Assembly (NCBI GenBank): GCA_963676355.1
Contig: OY781093.1
Coordinates: 3,526,370 to 3,590,369 of the forward strand
Source: JAGLOK01 sp963676355
GTDB taxonomy: Bacteria; Bacillota; Clostridia; Christensenellales; UMGS416
DNA: 64,000 bases
Direction of reading: 5' to 3'
Below are positions 33,952 through 43,037 of the stretch, one piece after another. Each line of letters begins with the position of its first letter. Positions within the stretch are counted from its first letter, which is position 1. The position numbers and the translations under genes are program-made. The notes beneath the pieces are model-generated. The model searched no databases. It saw nothing but the letters and a program-made list of their open reading frames with translations, and was not told where the DNA came from.

Positions 33952-36900
33952 TTATTTAGTTCCCACTTTGCGCTCAAATGCGACAGTCAGCATTTCCATT
34001 CCTTCAAGTCCTTCGGCTTTTGCCTTTTCGAGCTCATTAAGCATCTGCTCGTAATCCAAAGGAAGAACCTTTACAAACTTCTTGATGGAATTGTTCCAGT
34101 CACCTATTATTCTATCCGCCACGTCAGAATCCGTATAAAGCTTGTGGTTTTTAATAAGCTCATGAAGCTTTATCTCTTCATCATTGTCGGTAACCTTTTT
34201 AAGTGAAACCATCTCCATGTTGCAGTGCTCGGCAAAGTCGCCCGCTTCATCATAAATGTATGCAACGCCGCCAGACATTCCTGCTGCAAAGTTATAGCCA
34301 ACAGAGCCCAATATAACAGCAATACCGCCTGTCATATATTCACAGCCATGGTCGCCAACGCCTTCAACAACAGCGGATACGCCTGAGTTTCTCACGCAGA
34401 ATCTCTCCCCCGCAAGTCCTCGGATATACACCTCGCCGTCAGTTGCGCCATAGCAGGCAACGTTTCCTATTATGGTGTTTTCATGCGCCTCGTAGCTTGC
34501 ATCTTTGGGAGGGTATATAACAACCTTTCCTCCACAAATGCCTTTTGCCACGTAATCATTAGCATCGCCTATAAGCTCAAGTGACATACCCTGCGGTATA
34601 AATGCCCCAAAGCTTTGACCTGCTGTACCATAAAGTTTATATTTAATCTGATCTTTTTCAAGTCCGTAGTTGCCGTATCTTTTTGCAAGCCACGCTCCCA
34701 TCCTAGTTCCTGTGGTGCGCTCTTCGTTGCAGGTTTCCATCTCGATTTCCACCGTTTGACCCGTTTGAACCAAAGCTTCAACCGATGCAAAATAGTGCTC
34801 CCATTCATCTGCGCCTGCAAGAGGTGCCATATGCTTTTTGCCGATTGGTGTCGGGTTATAAAGCACGGAAGAAAGGTCCACAGTTGCGGCTTTTCCGGTA
34901 AGTCCTTTTTTCTGCCTCAGCATTTCTGCATGTCCTATCATCTCATCAAGGGAGCGGAATCCAAGCTCCGCCATTATCTCGCGCAAATGCTCTGCAATAT
35001 ACTTCATGCAGTTTTCCACATATTCAGGCTTGCCTGAGAAGAACTTTCTAAGCTCCGGGTTTTGAGTGGCAACGCCCACAGGGCATGTATTGAGATTGCA
35101 AACACGCATCATTATGCATCCAAGGGATACAAGTGGCAGTGTCGCAAATCCGTATTCTTCTGCACCCAAAAGCGCAGCTATTGCAACGTCGCGCCCAGAC
35201 ATCATTTTCCCGTCAGTTTCAAGAAGCACTCTGTCGCGCAGTCCGTTCATCTGAAGCGTTTGGTGAGTTTCTGCAACACCAAGCTCCCATGGAAGTCCTG
35301 CATGGTGTACAGATGTCCTAGGCGATGCGCCCGTTCCTCCGTCATATCCTGAAACGAGAATTACATCCGCCCTTCCCTTTGCAACGCCTGCGGCTATAGT
35401 TCCCACACCCATCTCTGAAACCAGCTTCACGTTTACACGCGCTTGAGGGTTTGCGTTTTTAAGGTCATATATAAGCTGAGCCAAATCCTCAATGGAATAT
35501 ATGTCATGATGGGGCGGTGGTGAAATGAGCCCAACACCCGGTGTTGAGTTTCTTACTTTCGCAATCCACGGATACACTTTGTGTCCCGGCAGATGTCCGC
35601 CTTCACCGGGTTTTGCACCCTGCGCCATTTTAATCTGTATTTCCTGAGCGCTTGAAAGATAGTGGGCTGTAACCCCAAATCTTCCCGATGCCACCTGCTT
35701 TATAGCAGAGCATGCCAAGTCGCCGTTTTCATCCTCCACAAAGCGTTTCGGATCTTCTCCGCCTTCGCCCGAGTTGGACTTGCCTTTTAATCTATTCATG
35801 GCAATAGCCATGCAAGTGTGTGCTTCCTCGCCAATTGATCCGTAGCTCATAGCACCTGTTTTAAAGCGGGTGACAATGCGCTCTATCGGTTCAACTTCAT
35901 CAAGCGGCACAGATTCTCTTAAGCCAAGGTCAAATTCAAGCAGCGATCTTAGTGTGTTTATCTGCTCTTCTTCACCTGATAACTTTTTATAATATTCTTT
36001 GTAAAGTTCATAATCTCCCTTGCGAACCGCCTGTTGGAACAGATGGATTGTTTCGGGGTTATACATATGAACTTCGCCCTCAGCTTTATACTGGAATATA
36101 CCACCCGATCTTAACGGATCATTTTTCAAAGCGCCGTAAGCAACATTGTGTCGCTTTGCAGTCTCTTTGGCTATGTGGCTCATTTCAAGCCCTTCAATTC
36201 GGCTTGCTGTTCCGGTAAAGTATTTGTCTATCACATTCTTTGATATTCCAAGAGCCTCAAACACCTGAGCACCTTGGTATCCGGCAACAGCCGATATGCC
36301 CATTTTAGACATTATTTTTACAATGCCTTTAACAATTGCTTTTATATAGTTATGAACAGCTTTATCGCCGTCTATGTCTGATATATATCCTGTTTTTTCA
36401 AAGTCGCGCACGATTGAATATGCAAGATACGGATGAACCGCAGCAACACCATAGCCAACCAAAGTCGCAAAATGATGCACTTCATAAGGTTCTGCCGAAT
36501 CCAGCACGATGTCCACGCCACCGCGAAGCCCCTGCCTTATAAGGAAGTGATGTAACCCCGAAACTGCAAGAAGTGCAGGTATTCCAGCTTTCTTCTCGCT
36601 AAATCCACGGTCAGACAGCACTAATATAGTATTTCCTTCTTCAGCCGCAGTCTGCGCATCCATAAACATTTTTGAAAGTGCAGCTTCAAGTCCTTCTCCT
36701 CCACGTTTTACATCATAAAGCATGGAAAGCTTTTTGACTTTAAAGCCTTCTTCATTAAGCGACAGTATTTTAGCGTATTCTTCATCGTCAATTATTGGAG
36801 AATCAATCCTAAGTTTGCGGCAGTTTTCGCCTTCATCGCTTGTAAACTGTCCCGATGAACCAAGGAACACTTCAGTTCCTGTAACCATTTCTTCACGCAA

Positions 36901-38493
36901 TGCGTCAATTGGTGGGTTTGTAACCTGTGCAAACAGTTGCTTAAAGTAATTATAAAGCGGCTGATACTGTTCGGATAAAACCGCGATTGGTGTGTCCATT
37001 CCCATTGCCGCAATAGGCTCTTTGCCATCTTGCGCCATCGGAACAAGTATTGAGTCTATCGATTCATAGGTATAACCAAAAGCTTTAAGAGCTGTTCCAA
37101 GCTCCTCACCTTCAAGAGGCGCTTCCTTTATATCAACTTCTTTAATATCATCAATTATTTTGCGATTTTCTTTCAGCCAATCTTGATAAGGATATCGCAT
37201 CGCATAGTCCTGCTTCACTTCATGGTCAAGCATAACTTTGCCTTTTTTAGTGTCCACTAACACCATCTCGCCAGGACCAAGGCGCTTCTTTGAAACAACC
37301 TCGCTTGCAGGGATATCCAAAACGCCAGCTTCGCTTGCAAGCACCACACGCCTGTCTTTTGTCTGCAAGAATCTTGCAGGGCGCAGTCCGTTTCGGTCCA
37401 AAATAGCTCCTGCAAAATCGCCGTCTGAAAAACAAATGGCAGCGGGGCCGTCCCACGGCTCCATTATGTTTGCGTTATATTCATAGAAAGCCTTCATCTC
37501 AGGCGATATATCTATAGCCTTTGACCATGCCTCGGGTATCATCATCAATAAAACCTGTGCCATCGGTCTTCCCTGCAGGCTTAAAAACTCCATGCAGTTA
37601 TCAAATGCCGTGGAGTCTGAACCTTCTTCATCCAACACAGGGATAACAGCATCGCGAACATTTTTAAACACTCCGCCGTCATTTACCTGTTCGCGTGATC
37701 TAAACCAGTTTTTATTTCCGCGAAGAGTGTTTATCTCGCCATTGTGCGCTATAAAGCGGCAAGGCTGAGCTCTGTCCCATGACGGGAATGTATTTGTTGA
37801 AAAGCGCGAGTGAACTACGCAAATGGAAGTCTGCATGTCGGCATCGTCCAAGTCGGGGAAAAACTTTCTAAGCTGCCATGCATGAAGCATTCCCTTATAT
37901 ACTAGTGTTTTTGAAGAAAGTGACGAGAAATAGTAATCATCATTTCCTGCAAAACGAATCTTTTGCTCTAACATGCGGCGAAGAACATAAAGCTTATGCT
38001 CAAAACCGCCATCAACTTTGAAGTTTCCATTGCCTGTTATAAACAGCTGGTAGAATTTCGGCATGCAGTCACGAGCTGCAGGACCTGCATCAAAGTAGCT
38101 ATAAGGTATATCTCTTATATGCAAAAGTTCAAAGCCCATTTTTGATATTATGGCCTTTGTCTGCTCCATAAGCTTTTCTCTGCGAGCTTCGTCTCTGGGA
38201 ACAAAAAGCATCCCTACTGCATACTTGCCAAGTTCAGGAAGCTCTATATCATCTTTTTTTAATTCTTTTCTTAAGAATTTGTCAGGCATCGCCATTAATA
38301 TTCCAGCGCCGTCTCCCGTATCTTCCTCAGCTCCTGTTCCGCCTCGATGAACCAAACGCTCAAGTATCGTAAGCCCGTCATCAACAATATCTCTTGAAGC
38401 TTTGCCATCCATGTGAGCAATAAAACCCATCCCACATGCGTCATGCTCATATTCGGGGCGATAAAGCCCCTGTGCTTCTGGCCATTTTTCCAT
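33952..38493 (-). CDS. gltB: Glutamate synthase large subunit
   Basis: A 1513-residue amidotransferase that converts glutamine and 2-oxoglutarate to two glutamates. A short propeptide precedes the N-terminal nucleophile in EHDACGMGFIAH. The class II glutaminase has RFSTNTFPSWDRAQPCRFIAHNGEINT. The FMN domain includes GEGGEDPKRFVED, KPGEGGHLPGHKVYPWIAKVR and GYDGGTGASPRTSVHHAGLPWELG. The 3Fe-4S cysteines are in CIMMRVCNLNTCPVG. The C-terminal GXGXG domain is beta-helical (IIGNVACYGATDGEVYIRG). Fourth gene of the amt-glnA-ANTAR-gltBD block. Confidence 0.98.
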   Translation of the reverse strand: MEKWPEAQGLYRPEYEHDACGMGFIAHMDGKASRDIVDDGLTILERLVHRGGTGAEEDTGDGAGILMAMPDKFLRKELKKDDIELPELGKYAVGMLFVPRDEARREKLMEQTKAIISKMGFELLHIRDIPYSYFDAGPAARDCMPKFYQLFITGNGNFKVDGGFEHKLYVLRRMLEQKIRFAGNDDYYFSSLSSKTLVYKGMLHAWQLRKFFPDLDDADMQTSICVVHSRFSTNTFPSWDRAQPCRFIAHNGEINTLRGNKNWFRSREQVNDGGVFKNVRDAVIPVLDEEGSDSTAFDNCMEFLSLQGRPMAQVLLMMIPEAWSKAIDISPEMKAFYEYNANIMEPWDGPAAICFSDGDFAGAILDRNGLRPARFLQTKDRRVVLASEAGVLDIPASEVVSKKRLGPGEMVLVDTKKGKVMLDHEVKQDYAMRYPYQDWLKENRKIIDDIKEVDIKEAPLEGEELGTALKAFGYTYESIDSILVPMAQDGKEPIAAMGMDTPIAVLSEQYQPLYNYFKQLFAQVTNPPIDALREEMVTGTEVFLGSSGQFTSDEGENCRKLRIDSPIIDDEEYAKILSLNEEGFKVKKLSMLYDVKRGGEGLEAALSKMFMDAQTAAEEGNTILVLSDRGFSEKKAGIPALLAVSGLHHFLIRQGLRGGVDIVLDSAEPYEVHHFATLVGYGVAAVHPYLAYSIVRDFEKTGYISDIDGDKAVHNYIKAIVKGIVKIMSKMGISAVAGYQGAQVFEALGISKNVIDKYFTGTASRIEGLEMSHIAKETAKRHNVAYGALKNDPLRSGGIFQYKAEGEVHMYNPETIHLFQQAVRKGDYELYKEYYKKLSGEEEQINTLRSLLEFDLGLRESVPLDEVEPIERIVTRFKTGAMSYGSIGEEAHTCMAIAMNRLKGKSNSGEGGEDPKRFVEDENGDLACSAIKQVASGRFGVTAHYLSSAQEIQIKMAQGAKPGEGGHLPGHKVYPWIAKVRNSTPGVGLISPPPHHDIYSIEDLAQLIYDLKNANPQARVNVKLVSEMGVGTIAAGVAKGRADVILVSGYDGGTGASPRTSVHHAGLPWELGVAETHQTLQMNGLRDRVLLETDGKMMSGRDVAIAALLGAEEYGFATLPLVSLGCIMMRVCNLNTCPVGVATQNPELRKFFSGKPEYVENCMKYIAEHLREIMAELGFRSLDEMIGHAEMLRQKKGLTGKAATVDLSSVLYNPTPIGKKHMAPLAGADEWEHYFASVEALVQTGQTVEIEMETCNEERTTGTRMGAWLAKRYGNYGLEKDQIKYKLYGTAGQSFGAFIPQGMSLELIGDANDYVAKGICGGKVVIYPPKDASYEAHENTIIGNVACYGATDGEVYIRGLAGERFCVRNSGVSAVVEGVGDHGCEYMTGGIAVILGSVGYNFAAGMSGGVAYIYDEAGDFAEHCNMEMVSLKKVTDNDEEIKLHELIKNHKLYTDSDVADRIIGDWNNSIKKFVKVLPLDYEQMLNELEKAKAEGLEGMEMLTVAFERKVGTK

Positions 38494-38517
38494 TACTTCT
38501 TATACCTCCAGTACTTG

Positions 38518-39120
38518 TCACCAATATCTATAAAATTCTTTACCTTCTGTGTCAATTACAGTCTGCGCAACTTCGCGGATAGGGACTCCCGTGTCCATTG
38601 AAGATTTTTGCAGCGCTCTGTACGCCTCGGGCTCACTCATGTCATACTTCTCCATAAGCACAGCCTTTGCCTTTGCCACGATAGCACGCCTGTCCAAAGT
38701 CTTTTGGAGTCTGTCGCGCTCTCGAGCTACGCCATAAAGTCTTTGCCTAAACTTCATAGCCATCTCAAATGAATTTTGTAAAACCATTTTTGAGACAGGT
38801 TTAACCAAACAAGTTATATCGTAACCGTCAAATTTACTTTCTATATATACTTTCTCGTCAGCTGATGTGATAAGAAGCACACTTGCTCTGTTTTGTTGTG
38901 CTAAATCCACAGCCAAATCCAGCCCACTCATGTCCGGCAGGCTTGAACTACATAGTACTATATCAAACTTCCTTACAGAAGCAGTTCTTATCGCATTACC
39001 TCCACTGTGACAAACAGCCGTCACTCTGTGTCCCAACGAAGTTATCAGTCTTTCCACTTGTGAGCTTATTTTACCCTGACGCATCACCAGCAGTATTTCG
39101 CCGGAAACCAAGCACGCCAC
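38518..39120 (-). CDS. ANTAR-domain response-regulator-like antiterminator (NitR-like)
   Basis: About 200 residues: a receiver-like domain (EILLVMRQGKISSQVERLITSLG, IVLCSSSLPDMSGLDLAVDL) and a C-terminal ANTAR helical bundle (RRAIVAKAKAVLMEKYDMSEPEAYRALQKSSM). ANTAR proteins bind paired RNA hairpins and prevent termination. A regulator of this type between glnA and the glutamate synthase genes is known from solventogenic clostridia (NitR), so control of nitrogen assimilation is a strong inference. The start is uncertain: GTG 39120 has its purine-rich run (AAAGGGG) too close, while an in-frame TTG three codons later has better spacing. No histidine kinase is adjacent. Confidence 0.88.
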   Translation of the reverse strand: MACLVSGEILLVMRQGKISSQVERLITSLGHRVTAVCHSGGNAIRTASVRKFDIVLCSSSLPDMSGLDLAVDLAQQNRASVLLITSADEKVYIESKFDGYDITCLVKPVSKMVLQNSFEMAMKFRQRLYGVARERDRLQKTLDRRAIVAKAKAVLMEKYDMSEPEAYRALQKSSMDTGVPIREVAQTVIDTEGKEFYRYW

Positions 39121-39142
39121 CCCCTTTAACCTAAAAAATGAG

Positions 39143-39187
39143 AAAAAAAATATTCCAATGGGCCAGCCGGGGGACTTATTCCCCCGG
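39143..39187 (-). terminator. Hairpin between glnA and the ANTAR gene (attenuator candidate)
   Basis: A perfect 8-bp GC-rich stem, CCGGGGGA / TCCCCCGG with a five-base loop (39167-39187), followed on the minus strand 16 bases later by eight T. The T run is not immediately after the stem, so this may be a partial terminator controlling read-through from glnA into the ANTAR-gltBD genes. Confidence 0.6.
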
Positions 39188-39204
39188 AAACCCTAAGTTT
39201 GTCA

Positions 39205-40536
39205 TCAATGTTCGCTTAAATATTTATCGATTTCCCAATCATAAACCTGAGTGCGATATTCATCCCACTCTTTCATTTTTGCTTCTACATAGTCTCCCAT
39301 GATGTGTTCGCCCAAAGTAGCGCGAACAAGCTCATCTTGCTGCATAAATGCAACTGCTTCGTTAAGATCTGCAGGCAAGCTTTCAATTCCGGCATCAGCA
39401 CGGTCTTCACCATTCATGTGATAGATGTTGCTTTCAACTGAAGGCGGAGGCGTAAGGTCATTTTCAATGCCATCAAGCCCTGCAGCTAACATGCAAGCAA
39501 GCGAAAGATATGGATTGCAAGCCGGATCCGGATTGCGCAGTTCCACACGAGTTCCTTCATCTCTTGCCGCAGGTATGCGAATCAGTGGCGAACGGTTTTT
39601 TGTTGCCCATGCAAGATACACAGGAGCTTCATATCCAGGAACTAATCTCTTATAAGAGTTAATTATCGGATTTGTAATCGCTGCAAAGTTTTTAACATGC
39701 TTTAAAACGCCAGCTATATAGTTATAACATACTTTTGAAAGACCAAGTTTGTCAGATTCATCATAGAAAGCATTCTTGCCATCTTTTGAAAGAGACATGT
39801 TTGTATGCATTCCTGAACCGTTGATTCCAAAAATCGGCTTTGGCATAAATGTTGCATAAAGGCCATGACGCTTTGCAATGGATTTAACAACCATTTTAAA
39901 TGTCATGATTTTATCAGCAGTAGTCAATGCTGAGTCATATTTAAAGTCTATCTCATGCTGACCATGTGCCACTTCGTGGTGAGACGCTTCAATTTCAAAG
40001 CCCATCTCTTCAAGAGCCAAGCACATGTCACGACGAGCATCTTCTCCCAAGTCAATTGGAGCTAAGTCAAAATATCCCGCTTTATCATGAGTGATAGTTG
40101 TTGGTTCGCCATTTTCATCCACCTGGAAAAGGAAAAACTCGCACTCAGGGCCAACGTTTAATGAATAGCCCATGTCTTCTGCTTTTTTGAGTGTTTTCTT
40201 TAATATATATCTTGGATCCCCTTCAAACGGAACACCTTCTGAAGTATAAATATCACATATAAGACGTGCAACACGTCCCACCTGAGGACGCCATGGGAAA
40301 ATAGCAAAGGTGCTTGGATCCGGTTTTAAGTACATGTCGCTTTCTTCTATCCTTACAAAACCCTCAATCGATGAGCCATCAAACATGCAGCCACCATCTA
40401 GAGCTTTTCCCAGTTGTTCTATTGTAATAGCCACATTTTTCATTTTTCCAAAAACATCTGTGAACTGAAGTCTTATGAATTTTACATCATTGTCTTCCGC
40501 TAAACGGAGAACGTCTTTTTTAGTATATTTTGACAT
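39205..40536 (-). CDS. glnA: Glutamine synthetase, type I
   Basis: A 443-residue GSI-alpha-type enzyme that makes glutamine from glutamate, ammonium and ATP. MFDGSSIEGFVRIEESDMYLKPD, GPECEFFLF, SHHEVAHGQHEIDFK, NGSGMHTNMSL and NRSPLIRIPAARDEGTRVELRNPDPACNPYL are all hallmark motifs. The adenylylation-site extension of GSI-beta enzymes is absent, as expected in Bacillota. ATG follows AGGAGGAATAT. It has its own promoter with the regulatory site shared with amt. Confidence 0.98.
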   Translation of the reverse strand: MSKYTKKDVLRLAEDNDVKFIRLQFTDVFGKMKNVAITIEQLGKALDGGCMFDGSSIEGFVRIEESDMYLKPDPSTFAIFPWRPQVGRVARLICDIYTSEGVPFEGDPRYILKKTLKKAEDMGYSLNVGPECEFFLFQVDENGEPTTITHDKAGYFDLAPIDLGEDARRDMCLALEEMGFEIEASHHEVAHGQHEIDFKYDSALTTADKIMTFKMVVKSIAKRHGLYATFMPKPIFGINGSGMHTNMSLSKDGKNAFYDESDKLGLSKVCYNYIAGVLKHVKNFAAITNPIINSYKRLVPGYEAPVYLAWATKNRSPLIRIPAARDEGTRVELRNPDPACNPYLSLACMLAAGLDGIENDLTPPPSVESNIYHMNGEDRADAGIESLPADLNEAVAFMQQDELVRATLGEHIMGDYVEAKMKEWDEYRTQVYDWEIDKYLSEH

Positions 40537-40588
40537 ATATTCCTCCTAAATTATAAGTATATATCGTAAAGATTTATGTTGTTTTATT

Positions 40589-40638
40589 TGTATAGCTTTC
40601 GTCTTAGATTTGTGCAAGATGAAAAATCTTTTCCTGCA
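40589..40638 (-). promoter_or_regulatory. glnA promoter with shared nitrogen-type site
   Basis: TTGCAC (40612-40617), 17-base spacer, TATACA (40589-40594). Overlapping the -35 is a partial dyad: TGCAGGA, 11 bases, ATCTTGCACAA (40610-40638 on the minus strand). The same two blocks recur at the same position in the amt promoter. Confidence 0.7.
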
Positions 40639-40750
40639 CTTTTAATCTATTATATACTTTATATTTGTTTTTGCAACCTAATTTTGAAAAAACAACTTTA
40701 AATTATTGCAAATTCAAACATAATGTTAAGTTTTCATTTTGTGCAGTGTT

Positions 40751-42013
40751 TTAAAGCCCCAGCATACCGTTATATGCGGAAATACCGTGCTCGACAACAT
40801 CCAAGCCTTCCACTTCTTCTCGCCTGTGAACACGCACCTTGATTGTGTGCTTTGCAATTTTAAAATACGCAGCAACAAGTGCCAAAGAAAATCCACCGCA
40901 AACCAGCACGCCCAATGCTTGTATTCCAAGAAGATTAAGGCCGCCGCCATATAAAAGACCACCGTCAACTGCGAAAATTCCCACAAGTAACGTTCCCATC
41001 ATACCACAGAATCCATGGACAGAAATCGCACCCACCGGATCGTCTATGTAGAGCTTGCCGTCGATTGCTTCAACCACAAGCACCATAAGAATTCCACATA
41101 TTACGCCAATTGCCATAGCTCCCGGTCCGCTTATGACATCACAGCCTGCGGTTACTCCCACAAGACCTGCTAAGCAGCCGTTAAGCGTCATACCTACATC
41201 TGCCTTCTTGTCTCTTGCATAAGTAAACAACATTGTTGCCAGTGCAGCTGCCGCGCCGCCCAAAATAGTGTTTACCGCAACCACACCGATAAGCTCCGGT
41301 GCCGCCGAAAGCGTCGAGCCGCAGTTAAACCCAAACCATCCAAACCACAAAAGCAGCACTCCAAGTGCGCCAAGTGGTATAGAATGTGCATGGATTGTGT
41401 TTACTTTCTTGCGTGTTGTGTACTTTCCTGCGCGTGCGCCGACTATTTTTGCCCCTGCAAGAGCTGCAAATCCGCCAACAGCGTGAACAGCCGTTGATCC
41501 CGCAAAGTCATGGAATCCCAGCCTTGAAAGCCAGCCGCCGCCCCAAATCCAATGTCCTGTAATCGGGTAGACCACAGAGCACATAAACAGGCAAAAGAAA
41601 AGATATACATTAAACTTTGTTCTCTCTGCTACAGCTCCGGATACGATTGTTGCGCATGTGGCTGCAAAAACTGCCTGGAAAAACCAAAAGACATTCATTG
41701 GCAAAACAAACTCGCCTGCCTCGTTTTTGATAAGACTTGAAACAACTCCCGAATCATTTATTCCAAATCCGCTCCAGCCCAAAATGCCCTTGCCCCAGAT
41801 GTCATCACCAAACATCAACGAAAATCCAACAATATAATAGCAGATAGTTCCTATCGCTATTGTCATGAAGTTTTTCATTATAATGTTTGCTGTGTTTTTC
41901 GATTGGGTAAATCCTGCTTCAACGCATGCAAACCCGGCATGCATTAAAAACACTAGTGCCGCGGCAACTATAACCCATACGGTATTGACTGCCAATACCA
42001 TTTCAGCTCCCAT
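40751..42013 (-). CDS. amt: Ammonium transporter (Amt family)
   Basis: A 420-residue channel of 11 membrane helices. Family segments include MHAGFACVEAGFTQSKNTANI, DFAGSTAVHAVGGFAALAGA (first pore His), LLWFGWFGFNCGSTL, and DDPVGAISVHGFCGMMGTLLVG (second pore His). The short cytoplasmic C-terminal tail (VRVHRREEVEGLDVVEHGISAYNG) is of the kind that contacts PII proteins, though no glnK gene is adjacent. A strong AGGAGG lies before ATG. A promoter and then a terminator-like hairpin lie in its leader. Confidence 0.96.
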   Translation of the reverse strand: MGAEMVLAVNTVWVIVAAALVFLMHAGFACVEAGFTQSKNTANIIMKNFMTIAIGTICYYIVGFSLMFGDDIWGKGILGWSGFGINDSGVVSSLIKNEAGEFVLPMNVFWFFQAVFAATCATIVSGAVAERTKFNVYLFFCLFMCSVVYPITGHWIWGGGWLSRLGFHDFAGSTAVHAVGGFAALAGAKIVGARAGKYTTRKKVNTIHAHSIPLGALGVLLLWFGWFGFNCGSTLSAAPELIGVVAVNTILGGAAAALATMLFTYARDKKADVGMTLNGCLAGLVGVTAGCDVISGPGAMAIGVICGILMVLVVEAIDGKLYIDDPVGAISVHGFCGMMGTLLVGIFAVDGGLLYGGGLNLLGIQALGVLVCGGFSLALVAAYFKIAKHTIKVRVHRREEVEGLDVVEHGISAYNGMLGL

Positions 42014-42054
42014 CTTAAATCCTCCTTTTTTTACATAAAAATAGACGCATTAAT

Positions 42055-42077
42055 AAAAAAGACGGCATTCAGCCGTC
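42055..42077 (-). terminator. Terminator-like hairpin in the amt leader (attenuator)
   Basis: On the minus strand GACGGC-TGAAT-GCCGTC followed directly by TTTTTT, between the amt promoter and its ribosome binding site. An upstream AAAGGCGT can pair imperfectly with ATGCC and CTTT of the hairpin's 3' side, offering an alternative fold. This suggests regulated antitermination, possibly by the ANTAR protein (inference). Confidence 0.65.
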
Positions 42078-42121
42078 GATTTATTAAAACGCCTTTGTTT
42101 CAAATTTATTTGATTACCGCA

Positions 42122-42170
42122 ATTATATCAAGAGGGCTGGTATTGTGCAAGATAAAAAAATAATCCTGCA
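42122..42170 (-). promoter_or_regulatory. amt promoter with shared nitrogen-type site
   Basis: TTGCAC (42145-42150), 17-base spacer, TATAAT (42122-42127). TGCAGGA, 10 bases, ATCTTGCACAA covers 42143-42170, overlapping the -35 exactly as at glnA. Confidence 0.78.
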
Positions 42171-42285
42171 ATTTTTACTCTCTTATTTAATCTGCCCTGC
42201 ATTTTTTCTGTTCATTTGAATGTTGACTATTTTTTTTCATTCATTAAAATGATATACTTTAATTATCAAACTAATAAAGGTGTTT

Positions 42286-42780
42286 ATGAGTTTTAAAAAG
42301 GCTTTCGTATTTATAGCAGGGTCAGTTATTATGACTTTTGTTTATATCATACTAAGCGAGGCATATTCGCTTAAATCTCTAGGCATAGGAATGCTGTTTG
42401 GCATAGCCTCTATGTTTGTTTGTGTGTTGTTTTTTCCAAATAGTTTTCTTGAAAGATATGATATAAAAATACCAGCTCTTTTATGGTATTTTATAAGGCT
42501 TATTATCATTATAATAATTTCAGGCATAAAATCTCTTTTTACAAGTTTCTTTGAAGATACTGCTACTTTGCTTATCGAATATAAGTCATCACTTAAAAGC
42601 GATATGCTTATAACTCTGCTTGCAAACTCCATAACTCTTACTCCCGGAACCACCACAATAGATAAACACAATAGCACATTAAAAGTTATGCGATTGTGTA
42701 AAAAAGGTGATGAGGAAAATATTGATGACATAAAAAAACTTGAAGAGCTGATTGCAAAGGCTGAAAGGAGTGCAACATGA
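42286..42780 (+). CDS. mrpE: Mrp/Mbh antiporter subunit E (MnhE/MbhA type)
   Basis: A 164-residue protein with two or three N-terminal membrane helices and a soluble tail. The family hallmark ANSITLTPGTTTI is present at about residue 110. It is a small subunit of a multisubunit cation/proton antiporter. ATG 42286 (AAAGGTGTTT ahead) is preferred to a GTG two codons earlier. First gene of a nine-gene plus-strand operon with four-base overlaps; no convincing promoter spacing was found upstream. Confidence 0.9.
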   Translation: MSFKKAFVFIAGSVIMTFVYIILSEAYSLKSLGIGMLFGIASMFVCVLFFPNSFLERYDIKIPALLWYFIRLIIIIIISGIKSLFTSFFEDTATLLIEYKSSLKSDMLITLLANSITLTPGTTTIDKHNSTLKVMRLCKKGDEENIDDIKKLEELIAKAERSAT

Positions 42781-43037
42781 CATTTCAAACAATATTGTAT
42801 GTTGTTCTTTCCGCTCTAATTATCGTTTCTCTTATTCGTCTGTTTTTAGGCCCCACAATTTGGGATAGGCTTTTGGCATTTAACGTTATCAGCTCAAAGG
42901 TGGTAATGCTGATAGTTGCAGTAGCTTTGTTTACCGAAAAGACATACATACTGGATGTCGCTTTGTCTTTTACACTCTTTTCATTCATTGCAACTGTGCT
43001 TATTGCAAGGTTTGTAAAAGAAAGGGGGGCTATATGA
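42777..43037 (+). CDS. mrpF: Mrp/Mbh antiporter subunit F
   Basis: An 86-residue protein of three membrane helices. RLFLGPTIWDRLLAFNVISSKVV is the MnhF/MrpF signature, with the conserved acidic residue in the loop between helices 1 and 2. It overlaps mrpE and mrpG by four bases each (ATGA). Confidence 0.92.
   Translation: MTFQTILYVVLSALIIVSLIRLFLGPTIWDRLLAFNVISSKVVMLIVAVALFTEKTYILDVALSFTLFSFIATVLIARFVKERGAI

Noticed and set aside
33952..38493. Long opposite-strand open frames within gltB and other genes
   Set aside because: They follow the codon pattern of the real gene in antisense, have no ribosome binding site and no recognisable domains.
39160..39190. Classical ANTAR dual-hexaloop target
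   Set aside because: The best hairpin has a five-base loop and no second hexaloop with A1/G4 could be placed beside it.
42223..42258. Promoter for the antiporter operon (TTGACT and TATACT)
   Set aside because: The two boxes are 24 bases apart, too far for a sigma-70 type promoter; neither has a partner at 16-18 bases.
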